A DNA stretch of 64,000 nt. Origin: Psychrobacter vallis (GTDB lineage: Bacteria; Pseudomonadota; Gammaproteobacteria; Pseudomonadales; Moraxellaceae). Below, piece after piece: positions 18,525 to 28,046 of this stretch; within the stretch, counting starts at the first letter, position 1, and every line of letters begins with the position of its first letter. A program made the translations under genes and the position numbers. The stretch spans positions 92,400 to 156,399 of the forward strand of contig NZ_CAJHBU010000006.1 of assembly GCF_904846715.1 (NCBI RefSeq), read 5' to 3'. Under the pieces are notes generated by a model. It made no database searches, was not told the DNA's origin, and saw nothing but the letters and a program-made list of their open reading frames with translations.

Positions 18525-18571
18525 ATCATCTGTTGGCGCCATTCATACTATGAATGGCGCCAACAGATGAT
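18525..18571 (-). terminator. Perfect 47-bp palindrome, likely lpxC terminator
   Basis: Two perfectly complementary 23-bp arms (left arm begins ATCATCTGTTGG, right arm ends CCAACAGATGAT) separated by a single base. On the minus strand the hairpin is followed by seven T residues, so it can terminate lpxC transcription, ~160 bp past its stop. The arms are much longer than needed for a terminator. Confidence 0.65.
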
Positions 18572-18731
18572 CTAAAAACCACCTACAGCTTTTGCATACT
18601 CTGCTCTACAGCTTTGGCATCAAAATAATTTATACATTTTATTCTAAATAACGAATATTATAAGAATGTAATTATAACCAGATTATGTAATATTGCGTAA
18701 TTGTTTCGATACTTCGTGTATATTCCTGTAT

Positions 18732-19649
18732 TTATCCTTCAACAGCCAATCCAGTTAAAGGTAAATACTCAATAGGACAAGTTACATTGTCATCAAAAGT
18801 TACAATTTCAAAATTGGCTGGATCAGATAATATCTCGCGCACCAATAAATTATTTAATGCATGGCCCGACTTATACGCATTGAATCTACCCAAAATTGGA
18901 TAACCAATCAAATATAAATCACCCAAAGCATCTAAAATTTTATGACGAACAAACTCATCATTAAAGCGTAAACCCTCTTCGTTCAAAATATTGACTTCAT
19001 CAATGACAATCGCATTGTCCATACTGCCACCTAACGCTAAATTATTCTGGCGTAACGTTTCAATATCACGTAAAAAACCAAAAGTACGTGCTGAGCTCAA
19101 TTGCTCAATGAAATTTTGCGTCGTGAATTGCAGTTGTGCATGCTGAAAGTTTTTGTCGATAGCAGGATGATTAAAGTCAATTTCGAAGTTTAACTCAAAC
19201 CCTTCATAAGGACGCAGCTCTGCCCACTTGTCTTCTACTTTAACTCTTATGGGTCGTACAATTTTAATGAACTTTTTCAAAGCCTCTTGTTCACACAGCC
19301 CTGCATCAAGCAACAATCTAACAAAAGGTGCTGCACTGCCATCCATAATAGGTATTTCTGAAGCAGAGACACGGACGAGTAGATTATCCACCCCAAGCCC
19401 AGCGATCGCACTTAGCAGGTGCTCAACGGTGCCAACTCGTGTACCACCAAATACTAAATTCGATGACATCATCGTGTCTTGTACTAAAAAAGCACTGGCT
19501 GGAATCGGTTGACTGCCTTCTATATCAGAACGCTCGAAAACAATACCAGTATCAACTGGCTGCGGATGAAACTCTAAGTCAACAGGCTGACCACTATGAA
19601 GACCAGTACCCGTCACAGCTATCGCAGTTTTTATGGTTCTTTGGTTCAT
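18732..19649 (-). CDS. lpxC: UDP-3-O-acyl-N-acetylglucosamine deacetylase
   Basis: 305 residues from the ATG at 19649 (MNQRTIKTAI), identical in length to the E. coli enzyme; upstream ATGs would add unrelated residues. First committed step of lipid A synthesis, a zinc hydrolase. Visible metal and active-site motifs: HLLSAIAGLGVDN, EIPIMDGSAAPFV, and HKILDALGDLYLIG followed by SGHALNN. Last gene of the division block, 241 bp beyond ftsZ and separated from it by a terminator, so probably driven by its own promoter. Confidence 0.97.
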   Translation of the reverse strand: MNQRTIKTAIAVTGTGLHSGQPVDLEFHPQPVDTGIVFERSDIEGSQPIPASAFLVQDTMMSSNLVFGGTRVGTVEHLLSAIAGLGVDNLLVRVSASEIPIMDGSAAPFVRLLLDAGLCEQEALKKFIKIVRPIRVKVEDKWAELRPYEGFELNFEIDFNHPAIDKNFQHAQLQFTTQNFIEQLSSARTFGFLRDIETLRQNNLALGGSMDNAIVIDEVNILNEEGLRFNDEFVRHKILDALGDLYLIGYPILGRFNAYKSGHALNNLLVREILSDPANFEIVTFDDNVTCPIEYLPLTGLAVEG

Positions 19650-19830
19650 GGCTGTTTTCTCACATATTTTGTTACAATTGCCATAGTGTATCATTACCTG
19701 CCCATAGTTCGCCACAGTTAAAACTGGCTAATTTACTTATCTTCTTGATTGATAACACTTATCGTCATTATTGCACGCATTATATTTGTCTTTTAACCGC
19801 TCAATTGGCGCTATATATTCACATAAACAC

Positions 19831-19862
19831 AAAAAAGCCAGCGACTCGGCGCTGGCTTTTTT
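19831..19862 (-). terminator. Terminator after ftsZ
   Basis: AAAAAAGCCAGCG / CGCTGGCTTTTTT, a 13-bp stem with a 6-nt loop, 28 bp beyond the ftsZ stop. Symmetric A/T runs would allow both directions. Confidence 0.9.
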
Positions 19863-19890
19863 CATTCGACATACCCAAAATAACTGTTTA

Positions 19891-21090
19891 TTATTTATTT
19901 TGTTGACGCTTTAGATAGTCTTGAATACTGTTGGTCTTGGTTTTAGACTGCTCTTGAGGCGCACTTGCACGTGCAGCGCTGTCTTGGTGCAGTTGAGCTT
20001 GCAATTGTTTTTGACTGTTTAATGCACTGGTATGTACATTGGGATCAACAGGCTGGGTGCTGTTAACAGAAGGAATAGGCTGCTCTATTACTTCAGGCTC
20101 TTGACCAGCATTTTCATCTAATGTTAAACCAGTTGCGATAACGGTAACATGCAAGTCATCGCCCATTTTTTCATCAATCACAGAACCATAAAAAATATGA
20201 GCCTCATCAATGTCCGTGATTTCTTCAACGATCACGCTGATTTTACTCATCTCATCCAATGATAAAGATTCAGAAGAAATAACGTTCACCAATAAACCTT
20301 TGGCATTTTCCAAACGCAAATCATCAAGTAATGGCGATCTGATGGCTTTTTCGGTCGCTTGACGCGCACGATCATCACCACTTGCACGGCCAATACCCAT
20401 CATCGCATGACCTTTAGCCGTCATAGCTGTACGAATGTCATTAAAGTCAATATTTATCATACCTTCACTAGCGATGGTCTCAGCAATACCTTGGACAGCA
20501 TGCAACAATACATCATCCGCTTTTTTGAAAGCATCTTGCATAGAGATGTTGCCGTACACACTCATTAACTTATCATTAGGAATAGTAATAATAGAGTCAA
20601 CGAAGTTAGTGAGCTGCTCAATACCAGCCTTGGCAGCTTTGATACGTTTGCCGCCTTCGAACTTAAATGGCGTGGTCACGACTGCCACAGTCAACACTTC
20701 CATTTCTTTAGCAATGCGAGCAACCACTGGCGCAGCACCAGTACCAGTACCGCCACCCATACCAGCAGTAATAAACACCATGTCTGCATGCTCAAGTAAA
20801 GCGCGAATTGCTTCTTCTTCGCTTTCTGCTGCTTCACGTCCAACTTCTGGATTGGCACCTGCGCCTAAACCACGGTTTGTTTTTGCCCCAAGTTGTAGTT
20901 TATGAGGGGCTGTCAAACGATCAAGCGCTTGTTTGTCCGTGTTGGCACAGACAAACGTTACACCTCTAATTCCTTGTTGCACCATATGTTCAACCGCATT
21001 ACCGCCACCGCCACCCACACCGAATACAGTGAAGCTCGCTTGGCCGTTGTTTTGAGGCTGGTTATCATCTGGCATGGTGTATTTTGACAT
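19891..21090 (-). CDS. ftsZ: Cell division GTPase FtsZ
   Basis: 399 residues from the ATG at 21090 (MSKYTMPDD), preceded by GGAG; 25 upstream codons in frame are not FtsZ-like. Tubulin homologue forming the Z-ring. GTP motifs: FGVGGGGGNAVEHM, GMGGGTGTGAAPVVA, and the T7 loop NIDFNDIRTAM. A Gln/Ser/Pro-rich linker (~330-385) leads to the terminal peptide IQDYLKRQQNK, a variant of the conserved tail bound by FtsA and ZipA. A 361-bp gap containing a repeat separates it from ftsA, so it is not tightly coupled to ftsQ-ftsA. Confidence 0.98.
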   Translation of the reverse strand: MSKYTMPDDNQPQNNGQASFTVFGVGGGGGNAVEHMVQQGIRGVTFVCANTDKQALDRLTAPHKLQLGAKTNRGLGAGANPEVGREAAESEEEAIRALLEHADMVFITAGMGGGTGTGAAPVVARIAKEMEVLTVAVVTTPFKFEGGKRIKAAKAGIEQLTNFVDSIITIPNDKLMSVYGNISMQDAFKKADDVLLHAVQGIAETIASEGMINIDFNDIRTAMTAKGHAMMGIGRASGDDRARQATEKAIRSPLLDDLRLENAKGLLVNVISSESLSLDEMSKISVIVEEITDIDEAHIFYGSVIDEKMGDDLHVTVIATGLTLDENAGQEPEVIEQPIPSVNSTQPVDPNVHTSALNSQKQLQAQLHQDSAARASAPQEQSKTKTNSIQDYLKRQQNK

Positions 21091-21262
21091 ATAAAAGATT
21101 CTCCAGTTGCAGATAGCGTAATGATCGATACGTGGTAACGCACTCATATGGCGCGCTATCGACACACTATATATAAATGTATTTAAATAAAACAGGGCTA
21201 TGGCTTAAATAGTTCAGTTTGGACAAAACATGTCATTACCGATCAGAGCATTACTTTTCATA

Positions 21263-21371
21263 TTATACCAATCCCAAAAATCAAAGTAGCAAGGAAAACA
21301 AGTGCATGTACTACGTATTGTAGTCTAAGCAAGTTTGACGCGGCTCATCGTATTTTTTGGGTGTGGTACTA
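21263..21371. repeat. Second intergenic repeat family, copy 1 (ftsA-ftsZ gap)
   Basis: About 107 bp, beginning ATACCAATCCCAAAAATC and ending TTTTTTGGGTGTGGTACTA, so the ends are imperfect inverted repeats. It aligns over its whole length, without large gaps, to 47567-47672 beside rtcB (shared blocks include TAGCAAGGA, AGTGCA and AAGCRAGTTT). Non-coding. The remainder of the 21091-21451 gap holds the ftsZ promoter region; I see no other element. Confidence 0.6.
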
Positions 21372-21451
21372 CTTCACTTTTTGCTTAAATCACTTAAGTG
21401 CATCTTACAAGGCGCTAATTTTATAACATTTAAGTCTCTTATCAAGCAAAG

Positions 21452-22744
21452 CTACAATATCTTTTTTAGCACGCTAGCAAAACGTTGCCCTGCACTTTGG
21501 AAAACGCCAGTTACTCGATTCTTTTGAACCGCTTCCGGTTCGCTTTTTTCACTACGGCGGAACTGCTCGCTTTGACTATACAATAAGGTACCAAAAGCGG
21601 TTTGATACGCGCGGTCATTCACCTGAATATTCAGCTGCTTAAATGATTCGTCATTATCGAAATGATTATAAGCGCTGATTGCCGGATGCGTATTGGTTAG
21701 TACCACTGGCATTTTTAGCAGTTTTTTAGCAAAAGGTATCATTCCTTTTATCACACTCCCGCCACCAGTCAGTACGATACCTTTATCGATATAGCCTATC
21801 AAGCCAGCTTCATGCAATTGACGAGCAACCTCAGTGAATATCTGAACGTAACGCGCTTCAATAATACGAGCTAAATTATAGACACCAACATTAATCTCAT
21901 CATTTGAGCCTTGCGGCTTAAAAATGAAAAATGAGCTTGGGTCGACACTATTGACATCGACCGTACCATGAGTCTTTTTGAGTTTTTCCGCTTCAATCAT
22001 TGAGATACCAAAGTCAGCTGAGATATCCATCGTTACTTCATGGCTGCCTGTCGCAATGCAATGTGTAAATATCAGTTTGTTCTCTTTATAAACACAGATA
22101 CTAGTGGTACTAGCGCCGATATCTACCAAACAAACACCTTGTTGGCGCTCATCACTCATCAAACTATATTCAGCACTGGTCACTGCATCAAACACGATAT
22201 GATCGATACCCACATCGCAACTTTGTAATAATTTTTGGATATTCTGACGGCTAGAGACGGGCATCATCATCAAGTGATACATCACAGTGATATTATGCGC
22301 CATCATCTCGATCGCATCATCTACCATGACATCTTGCTCATCAACATAAATACCTTGCTGGCAGCAATGCATCAAATAGTACTCTGATGATAGGTCACGT
22401 GATTTGGCGTTGGTCAAAGCCTCTACCATATCTTTGGCGCGTACAACCTCGTCTTCTACCCGTACGTCACCTGCACTGTTTTTGCTAGACAACTCAGGCG
22501 TGGCAAGCGTAAGCCACACACTATGAACACGGCAATTGGCAGTATCTTCTGCTTCTTGAATGGCTTGTTTGATTGCGCCTTGTAGACGTTCACGATGTTT
22601 TATTCGACCTTGATAAAAGTCACTGTTTTTGACTTGCCCCACACCCAAAATACGAATGTCTTTTGCAGAGACAACATTGCCAATAACGGCATAAACCGCC
22701 GTGGCACTTAGATGGACAACAACCAGATTTTCAGTATTTTTCAT
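21452..22744 (-). CDS. ftsA: Cell division protein FtsA (divergent phosphate-1 loop)
   Basis: 430 residues from the ATG at 22744 (MKNTENLVVVHL), which aligns with other FtsA N-termini; no strong Shine-Dalgarno is seen at this or the upstream ATG (22792). Actin-like protein tethering FtsZ to the membrane. Visible: VDIGASTTSICVY (phosphate-2), IVLTGGGSVIKGM (adenosine motif), 1C-domain region between, and an amphipathic C-terminal helix (FASVLKKIL). Odd point: the first phosphate motif, normally a D/E-x-G-T pattern, reads HLSATAVYAVIG, lacking both acid and glycine. Between ftsQ and ftsZ, as expected. Confidence 0.9.
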   Translation of the reverse strand: MKNTENLVVVHLSATAVYAVIGNVVSAKDIRILGVGQVKNSDFYQGRIKHRERLQGAIKQAIQEAEDTANCRVHSVWLTLATPELSSKNSAGDVRVEDEVVRAKDMVEALTNAKSRDLSSEYYLMHCCQQGIYVDEQDVMVDDAIEMMAHNITVMYHLMMMPVSSRQNIQKLLQSCDVGIDHIVFDAVTSAEYSLMSDERQQGVCLVDIGASTTSICVYKENKLIFTHCIATGSHEVTMDISADFGISMIEAEKLKKTHGTVDVNSVDPSSFFIFKPQGSNDEINVGVYNLARIIEARYVQIFTEVARQLHEAGLIGYIDKGIVLTGGGSVIKGMIPFAKKLLKMPVVLTNTHPAISAYNHFDNDESFKQLNIQVNDRAYQTAFGTLLYSQSEQFRRSEKSEPEAVQKNRVTGVFQSAGQRFASVLKKIL

Positions 22745-22887
22745 GGTACCAGACAAATTATTACTAAACAGGAAACCAAGTGATGTTCCCATTAGATCAT
22801 TAAAAAAAGCGCTATCAATACGCTATGATGTTGTATATTCAGTGTTACATGCTCTTAAAACCATTCAAGCTAAACCGTTAAAAGTTA

Positions 22888-23703
22888 TCAGTTTTCGCTT
22901 GCTACTATCTGTTGTGATTCATCACTCTCTGACTGGGTCATATTCCAAGCAATCGTGAAGCCATTCTTATAACGCAAATCTACTGACTGTATCTCATCAC
23001 GGCGCGTGCTTAACTGATTACTGAGCAGTTGACTCAAATTCAGCAGCTTTTGCGCGGTGTTTTCATTATCGACGATAACGCGTAGTCCATTATCAAAACG
23101 TATCAGCCATGTCATTCTTGGTGACAAAATAATGTCTTCGACTTGTATACCAAGTGGTGCATACCAGTCATTGACTTGCTGCATTTGCTGCATGATAACT
23201 GGCGCTTGCGTTATCTCACCTTGCAAGGTGGCAAAGCGCTCTTGGGTCAAATCATTATTATCGGCAGGAACAAAAACTGCCCCTTTTGCATCAACCAAAC
23301 GCTCTGTACCAAAATTAGCCACTGCTTGCTTAGGCAGTGCTGTCACCACAATACCGCGTTGCCAATCACGAGAAACACTAACCTGATCGACCCATGCCCG
23401 ACCAGTGCTAATATCTCTTAATGCTTGCAAATCAGAGGTAAAGAAACTGCTCACTTTTTGCTGACTCATCGCCTGTTGCAATGAGCGATATTGAGGGGCT
23501 GTCAAACCTTGACTGCTGACATAGATCGCGGCTGGAGGCGCGTCATGTAACGCTTTACCACCCATTATCAATATTAGCACTAGCAATCCTAACACCAACG
23601 CCATAAAAAAATATTTGATTGACGTTGGAAATTGGAATTTAGAGTTTGGGCGACGGGTTTTATCACTCATCAAGTCAGTTACCTCGTTGACAGTTTGAGC
23701 CAT
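22888..23703 (-). CDS. ftsQ: Cell division protein FtsQ
   Basis: 271 residues. Bitopic protein: short basic cytoplasmic tail, one membrane helix (FFMALVLGLLVLILIMGG, ~30-47), then the periplasmic POTRA and beta domains (ALRDISTGRAWVDQVSVSRDWQRGIVVTALPKQAVANFG; WLIRFDNGLRVIVDN; SVDLRYKNGFTIAW). Links FtsK to FtsBL during septum assembly. ATG preceded by AAAGG. ftsA lies 143 bp downstream. Confidence 0.9.
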   Translation of the reverse strand: MAQTVNEVTDLMSDKTRRPNSKFQFPTSIKYFFMALVLGLLVLILIMGGKALHDAPPAAIYVSSQGLTAPQYRSLQQAMSQQKVSSFFTSDLQALRDISTGRAWVDQVSVSRDWQRGIVVTALPKQAVANFGTERLVDAKGAVFVPADNNDLTQERFATLQGEITQAPVIMQQMQQVNDWYAPLGIQVEDIILSPRMTWLIRFDNGLRVIVDNENTAQKLLNLSQLLSNQLSTRRDEIQSVDLRYKNGFTIAWNMTQSESDESQQIVASEN

Positions 23704-24144
23704 AACGACCTTTGTCCCTATATTTGCATAAAACTGAGCATGCTATTTATTGATGTAACTCTGCATATTTTTTGCAGAGGCCTATTAAGTTGATATGTTA
23801 TCAAAGTCTGTCGCTAAAACGGTTTATATGATGCTTTTACACTCATTTAAACGTAACATTTTTCTCAATTTATGAATAACTTACAAGCTGTGGTTATTAA
23901 AAACATAAATATCACCAAAACAGACCAGCAATTACAATATTAACGTATTTTATGGTCAAACAATAGCTTAACCCTTCTTGATGACAATGAATTTACACAA
24001 GTTTACAGGACGCTGTGCTATAGCAGCTCTAGCGATACATTGATCTGGTCTCGTTAGATGTTATGGGCTGCTATAGACTTTATTTAAAGTTGGCTGGCTG
24101 AACTTGACCACTTAAATAGTTACACTTAAAGCCGTATCGATAAG
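23704..24144. other. Long ddl-ftsQ gap with inverted repeats
   Basis: 441 bp without a gene, where most relatives have a few bases or an overlap. It contains a hairpin CTCTGCA/TGCAGAG near 23759-23781 (in the ftsQ leader) and a perfect 10-bp inverted repeat CTATAGCAGC (24018-24027) / GCTGCTATAG (24067-24076) with 39 bp between. Likely holds ftsQ promoters. I recognise nothing further. Confidence 0.5.
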
Positions 24145-25167
24145 CTACAACGTCTGCGCTAAGATGTGCCAGCACAACGTATCAAAGTCCATACCTCGAG
24201 CCTTGGCGGCCATTGGAACCAAGCTATGACTAGTCATACCTGGTACGGTATTGATTTCAAGCAACCAAAAATTGCCCGCTTCATCTTGCATGGCATCGAT
24301 ACGTCCCCAGCCTTTTGCATCGACGGCACGAAATGCAGCAAGGCTCAGCTCCTGCAAATGCTTTTCATCAGCGCCACTCAATCCACAAGGGATGTAATAA
24401 CTGGTATCGTTACGATTATACTTTGCTTCAAAATCATAGAAATTTGTGATGTCAGCAGGCTCGAGACGAATAACAGGATAAGCTTCGTCATCGATAATAA
24501 CAATCGTAAATTCACGACCCGTTATCCAACGCTCGGCCATCACTGCATCGCCGCACTCCACAGCAGTTGCATAAGCAGCAGGAAGCTCATCGAGATTATT
24601 TACCTTTGTCATGCCGATACTTGAGCCTTCATGAACGGGCTTGATGATAAGTGGCAGTCCTAGCATATTGACCACTTGTTGCCAGTCCGTATCGGCTGTT
24701 AGCAATGAAAACGGTGCCGTTGCTAAGCCGCAACCTTGCCACAGCTGTTTGGTACGCACTTTATCCATGCCAAGCGCTGATGCCAAAATACCTGAACCCG
24801 TCTGTGGAATATGAAACCATTGCAATACGCCTTGTAGCAACCCATCTTCGCCGCCGCGACCATGCAGTACATTAAAGACGCGATCATAAGTTCGTAGCTC
24901 AGTAATATCTTGGTGCTTAGGGTCAAAATGAGTGGCATCGACGCCTTGATTTTGTAGCGCTTGTAGCACTGCCGCACCACTATCTAACGACACACTGCGC
25001 TCATTACTGGTACCGCCATAGACGACGGCAACTTTACCAAACTGCCCAGCATCTTTTACCTTGCTGGCGGTGTTGTCTAATGCTGCGTCATTGGCTTTGC
25101 TCGTTTCCATATCATCAATCGCTTTACTAGCATTACCTGTGTTTTTTTGAGTGTTATTCGTCGTCAT
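24145..25167 (-). CDS. ddl: D-alanine--D-alanine ligase
   Basis: 340 residues. ATP-grasp enzyme making the D-Ala-D-Ala dipeptide for lipid II. The catalytic core starts near residue 43 (KVAVVYGGTSNERSVSLDSG); HEGSSIGM, EFTIVIID, RIDAMQDEAGNFWLLEINTVPGMTSHSLVP carry the ATP and metal sites. About 42 N-terminal residues are an extra Asp/Lys/Thr-rich tail absent from most homologues. ATG follows AGGAG. 21 bp downstream of murC, so co-transcribed with it. Confidence 0.96.
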   Translation of the reverse strand: MTTNNTQKNTGNASKAIDDMETSKANDAALDNTASKVKDAGQFGKVAVVYGGTSNERSVSLDSGAAVLQALQNQGVDATHFDPKHQDITELRTYDRVFNVLHGRGGEDGLLQGVLQWFHIPQTGSGILASALGMDKVRTKQLWQGCGLATAPFSLLTADTDWQQVVNMLGLPLIIKPVHEGSSIGMTKVNNLDELPAAYATAVECGDAVMAERWITGREFTIVIIDDEAYPVIRLEPADITNFYDFEAKYNRNDTSYYIPCGLSGADEKHLQELSLAAFRAVDAKGWGRIDAMQDEAGNFWLLEINTVPGMTSHSLVPMAAKARGMDFDTLCWHILAQTL

Positions 25168-25188
25168 GAGGACAGCTCCTAAGATTTT

Positions 25189-26631
25189 TTAGCTTTTGAG
25201 GTAAAGGTTATTTGCCGCCAAATCGACTGCTATCTGGCCTACATTTCCAGCGCCTTGGGTAATAAGCATGTCATTGGCTTTTAATAAACGCTGCATAACA
25301 GGAGCTAAGTTGTTTTTATCAATAATCGTCGGCTCAATTTCGCCGCGCAAACGAATACTACGTGCTAATGACTTGGTATCAGCACCTATAATCGGACTTT
25401 CTCCTGCTGAATATACCTCTAATAGCAGTAGCTCATCAACACTTGAGAGCACTTCGACAAAATCATCATAACAATCACGCGTACGGCTGTATCGATGAGG
25501 CTGAAATAACATGACTAAGCGGCGTTCAGGAAAGCTTTGGCGAGCGGCTTTGATGGTGGCATCAACTTCTTTTGGATGATGACCATAATCATCAATTAAT
25601 AAGACATTGCCATCATCAATATCGACCGATGCATGTTGTTCAAAGCGGCGGCCGACTCCTTCAAACTTCTGCAGGGCACGTTTAATCGCCTCGTCATCTA
25701 CGCCTTCATCAGTTGCCATAGTGATAGCGGCCAATGCATTATAAACATTGTGCGTACCTGGAATATTTAGCGTCAAATGCAGTGGATCACGGTCACGGCG
25801 CAATACGGTGAAGTGAGTTTTGGTGCCTTCCGTCACTAAGTCGATCGCTTGTACATCGTTGAACGGCTCCAAACCAAAGGTCAATACTGGTCGACCAATA
25901 TCATCGATCATCGCATACAATTCTGGATCATCACCGCACACCACAGCTAAGCCATAAAACGGCATATTGTGTAAAAACTGAATATAAGCCGCTTTTAATT
26001 TCTCGAAGCTGTTTCCATAAGTTTCCATATGATCTTGATCGATGTTGGTCACAATCGCTGCCATCGGACGCAATGATAAGAAAGATGCATCAGATTCATC
26101 GGCTTCTGCTACCAAAAAACGACTACTACCCAGCGCCGCATTTTTGCCAGAAGCGTTTAATTTACCGCCAATCACATAGGTAGGATCGAGCTGCCCTTCT
26201 GCCATCATCGTAGTCAGCAAACTGGTCGTTGTGGTTTTACCATGAGCACCAGCAACCGCAATACCATGACGATAGCGCATCAACTCACCAAGCATATCAG
26301 CACGGCGTACCACTGGTAAACGCGCTTCTAGTGCCGCTTTTACTTCAGGATTGTTACGATCAATCGCTGAAGAGACAATGATGACATCGGCATTGGCGAT
26401 GTTTTTGGAATCATGGCCGATTGATATTTTGATACCAATTTGCTCTAAACGTTTAGTGACTAAACTTTCAGTGATGTCAGAGCCGCTGACTTGATAGCCT
26501 TGATTGTTCATTACTTCTGCGATACCGCACATGCCCGAGCCGCCAATACCGATAAAATGCAAATGCTGAATACGGCGCATTTCTGGTATTTCAATCAAAC
26601 GCTTGGGTAAAGCTTTGGCAGAGTTGGACAT
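25189..26631 (-). CDS. murC: UDP-N-acetylmuramate--L-alanine ligase
   Basis: 480 residues. Cytoplasmic Mur ligase adding the first residue of the stem peptide. Motifs: [17 protein letters not shown] (UDP site), [12 protein letters not shown] (ATP P-loop), [21 protein letters not shown], and [10 protein letters not shown] in the third domain. Full length. Lies between murG and ddl on the same strand; 112 bp separate it from murG. Confidence 0.97.
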   Translation of the reverse strand: MSNSAKALPKRLIEIPEMRRIQHLHFIGIGGSGMCGIAEVMNNQGYQVSGSDITESLVTKRLEQIGIKISIGHDSKNIANADVIIVSSAIDRNNPEVKAALEARLPVVRRADMLGELMRYRHGIAVAGAHGKTTTTSLLTTMMAEGQLDPTYVIGGKLNASGKNAALGSSRFLVAEADESDASFLSLRPMAAIVTNIDQDHMETYGNSFEKLKAAYIQFLHNMPFYGLAVVCGDDPELYAMIDDIGRPVLTFGLEPFNDVQAIDLVTEGTKTHFTVLRRDRDPLHLTLNIPGTHNVYNALAAITMATDEGVDDEAIKRALQKFEGVGRRFEQHASVDIDDGNVLLIDDYGHHPKEVDATIKAARQSFPERRLVMLFQPHRYSRTRDCYDDFVEVLSSVDELLLLEVYSAGESPIIGADTKSLARSIRLRGEIEPTIIDKNNLAPVMQRLLKANDMLITQGAGNVGQIAVDLAANNLYLKS

Positions 26632-26743
26632 AAGGGTTTCTCTTTAGTAAAGGCTAATAAAATATAGTAACGCAAAATAATAAGTGATGAAGACAGTCAT
26701 AAAAGCAGTCAATGATAAAAAAAGTCGGTCACAAAAACACGGA

Positions 26744-27829
26744 CTATAAGGTTTGCCAAATAAGTTCAGCCACTCGCTTACTGGCACGACGATTAGCAAG
26801 GGCATGACCTTTTTTTGCCATTGCTAAGCAAGTGCGGCGATCAAGTCCTATAAGCTCACTACTTAGGCGCTGCGGTGTCAGCTCAGACTGCGGTAATAAA
26901 ATTGCGGCGTCGTGGGCGGTTAACGTACGTGCATTGGCGGTTTGATGGTCATCAACGGCATGTGGCAGCGGTACAAAAATCGCCGCAATACCGACGTTTT
27001 GGATTTCTGTAACGGTCAATGCGCCCGCTCGGCACACGATGACATCTGCCCAATTATAAGCCGCGGCCATATCATCAATAAATGGCTGTACAGTGAACTG
27101 ATGCGCACTTAAATCCTCGCTATCATAAGCCGCTTGCGTCGCCGTCTCATTATTGCGGCCGCATTGATGACGTACCTCAAAAGGACGATCCATCAATGCC
27201 AACGCCTTTGGCACGGTATCGTTTAACACTTGCGCACCGAGTGAGCCGCCAACGACCAATAACTTAAGGGGTGATTCGTCATCCGTATCATAGCGTACCG
27301 CGGGTTCATCAACCCCTGTAATAGCATTACGTACTGGATTGCCGACCGTTTCAAGCTTTGAATCAAGCTCACTATTCGCAAACGTGTGCTCAAAAGCTTG
27401 CAGAACCTTGGTTGCAATCTTTGACAAATAGCGGTTGCTCATGCCAGCAATCGCATTTTGCTCGTGAATAATCAGCGGTGTTTTGGTCAAACGTGCCGCA
27501 ATACCGCCAGGTGCCGTCACATAGCCCCCAAAGCCAACGACCACATCAATCTGATTGTTACGAATAATTTTTACCGCCGCCATTGTCGCTGATAGTAAAG
27601 TCACTGGCAGTTTTAGCAAGCGTCCTATACCTTTGCCACGCAGACCTTGCATATCAATTGCATGAAACGTATAGCCAGTCGGCTCGACCAAGCCGTTTTC
27701 CATACCATTTGGTGTGCCCAGCCAATGGATGACCGCGCCGCGCTGGGTCAACTCATCGCTCACTGCCAACGCTGGAAACACATGCCCACCTGTACCAGCA
27801 GCCATCATTAATATATGCGGTGTTTTCAT
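26744..27829 (-). CDS. murG: UDP-N-acetylglucosamine transferase MurG
   Basis: 361 residues. Peripheral inner-membrane glycosyltransferase converting lipid I to lipid II. N-terminal loop MMAAGTGGHVFPALAVSDEL, DVVVGFGGYVTAPGG, IIHEQNAIAGMSNR, VVGGSLGAQVLN, and the donor-site VCRAGALTVTEI are present. Start follows AAAGG. It is the first gene of the wall/division run; the usual upstream partners ftsW, murD and mraY are not here, so the dcw cluster is split in this genome. Confidence 0.97.
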   Translation of the reverse strand: MKTPHILMMAAGTGGHVFPALAVSDELTQRGAVIHWLGTPNGMENGLVEPTGYTFHAIDMQGLRGKGIGRLLKLPVTLLSATMAAVKIIRNNQIDVVVGFGGYVTAPGGIAARLTKTPLIIHEQNAIAGMSNRYLSKIATKVLQAFEHTFANSELDSKLETVGNPVRNAITGVDEPAVRYDTDDESPLKLLVVGGSLGAQVLNDTVPKALALMDRPFEVRHQCGRNNETATQAAYDSEDLSAHQFTVQPFIDDMAAAYNWADVIVCRAGALTVTEIQNVGIAAIFVPLPHAVDDHQTANARTLTAHDAAILLPQSELTPQRLSSELIGLDRRTCLAMAKKGHALANRRASKRVAELIWQTL

Positions 27830-27978
27830 AAACCTTTGCCTATCTTTTCTTGATTTATATGAAGGACTTATTGTGCTATAACCATCCCAGTCATCAACGA
27901 ATCAGCAGCCTATAAAAGACCGCATAGTATAGTGTAAATCGTGGCCTGATATATAGCACTTTATGCATCATCAATAAC

Positions 27979-28012
27979 AAAAACCCAAGCCGTTAGCAAT
28001 CTGAGCTTGGCT
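27979..28012 (-). terminator. Terminator after gshB
   Basis: On the minus strand CCAAGC...GCTTGG with a 14-nt loop followed by GTTTTTG; 35 bp beyond the gshB stop. Confidence 0.55.
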
Positions 28013-28046
28013 TTGATAAATAATGACCTTATCCTTGCCGCTTTAC

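Noticed and set aside
19439..19906. 155-codon frame antisense to the start of lpxC and across the ftsZ terminator
   Set aside because: Runs through a clear terminator hairpin and opposite a conserved gene; shadow frame.
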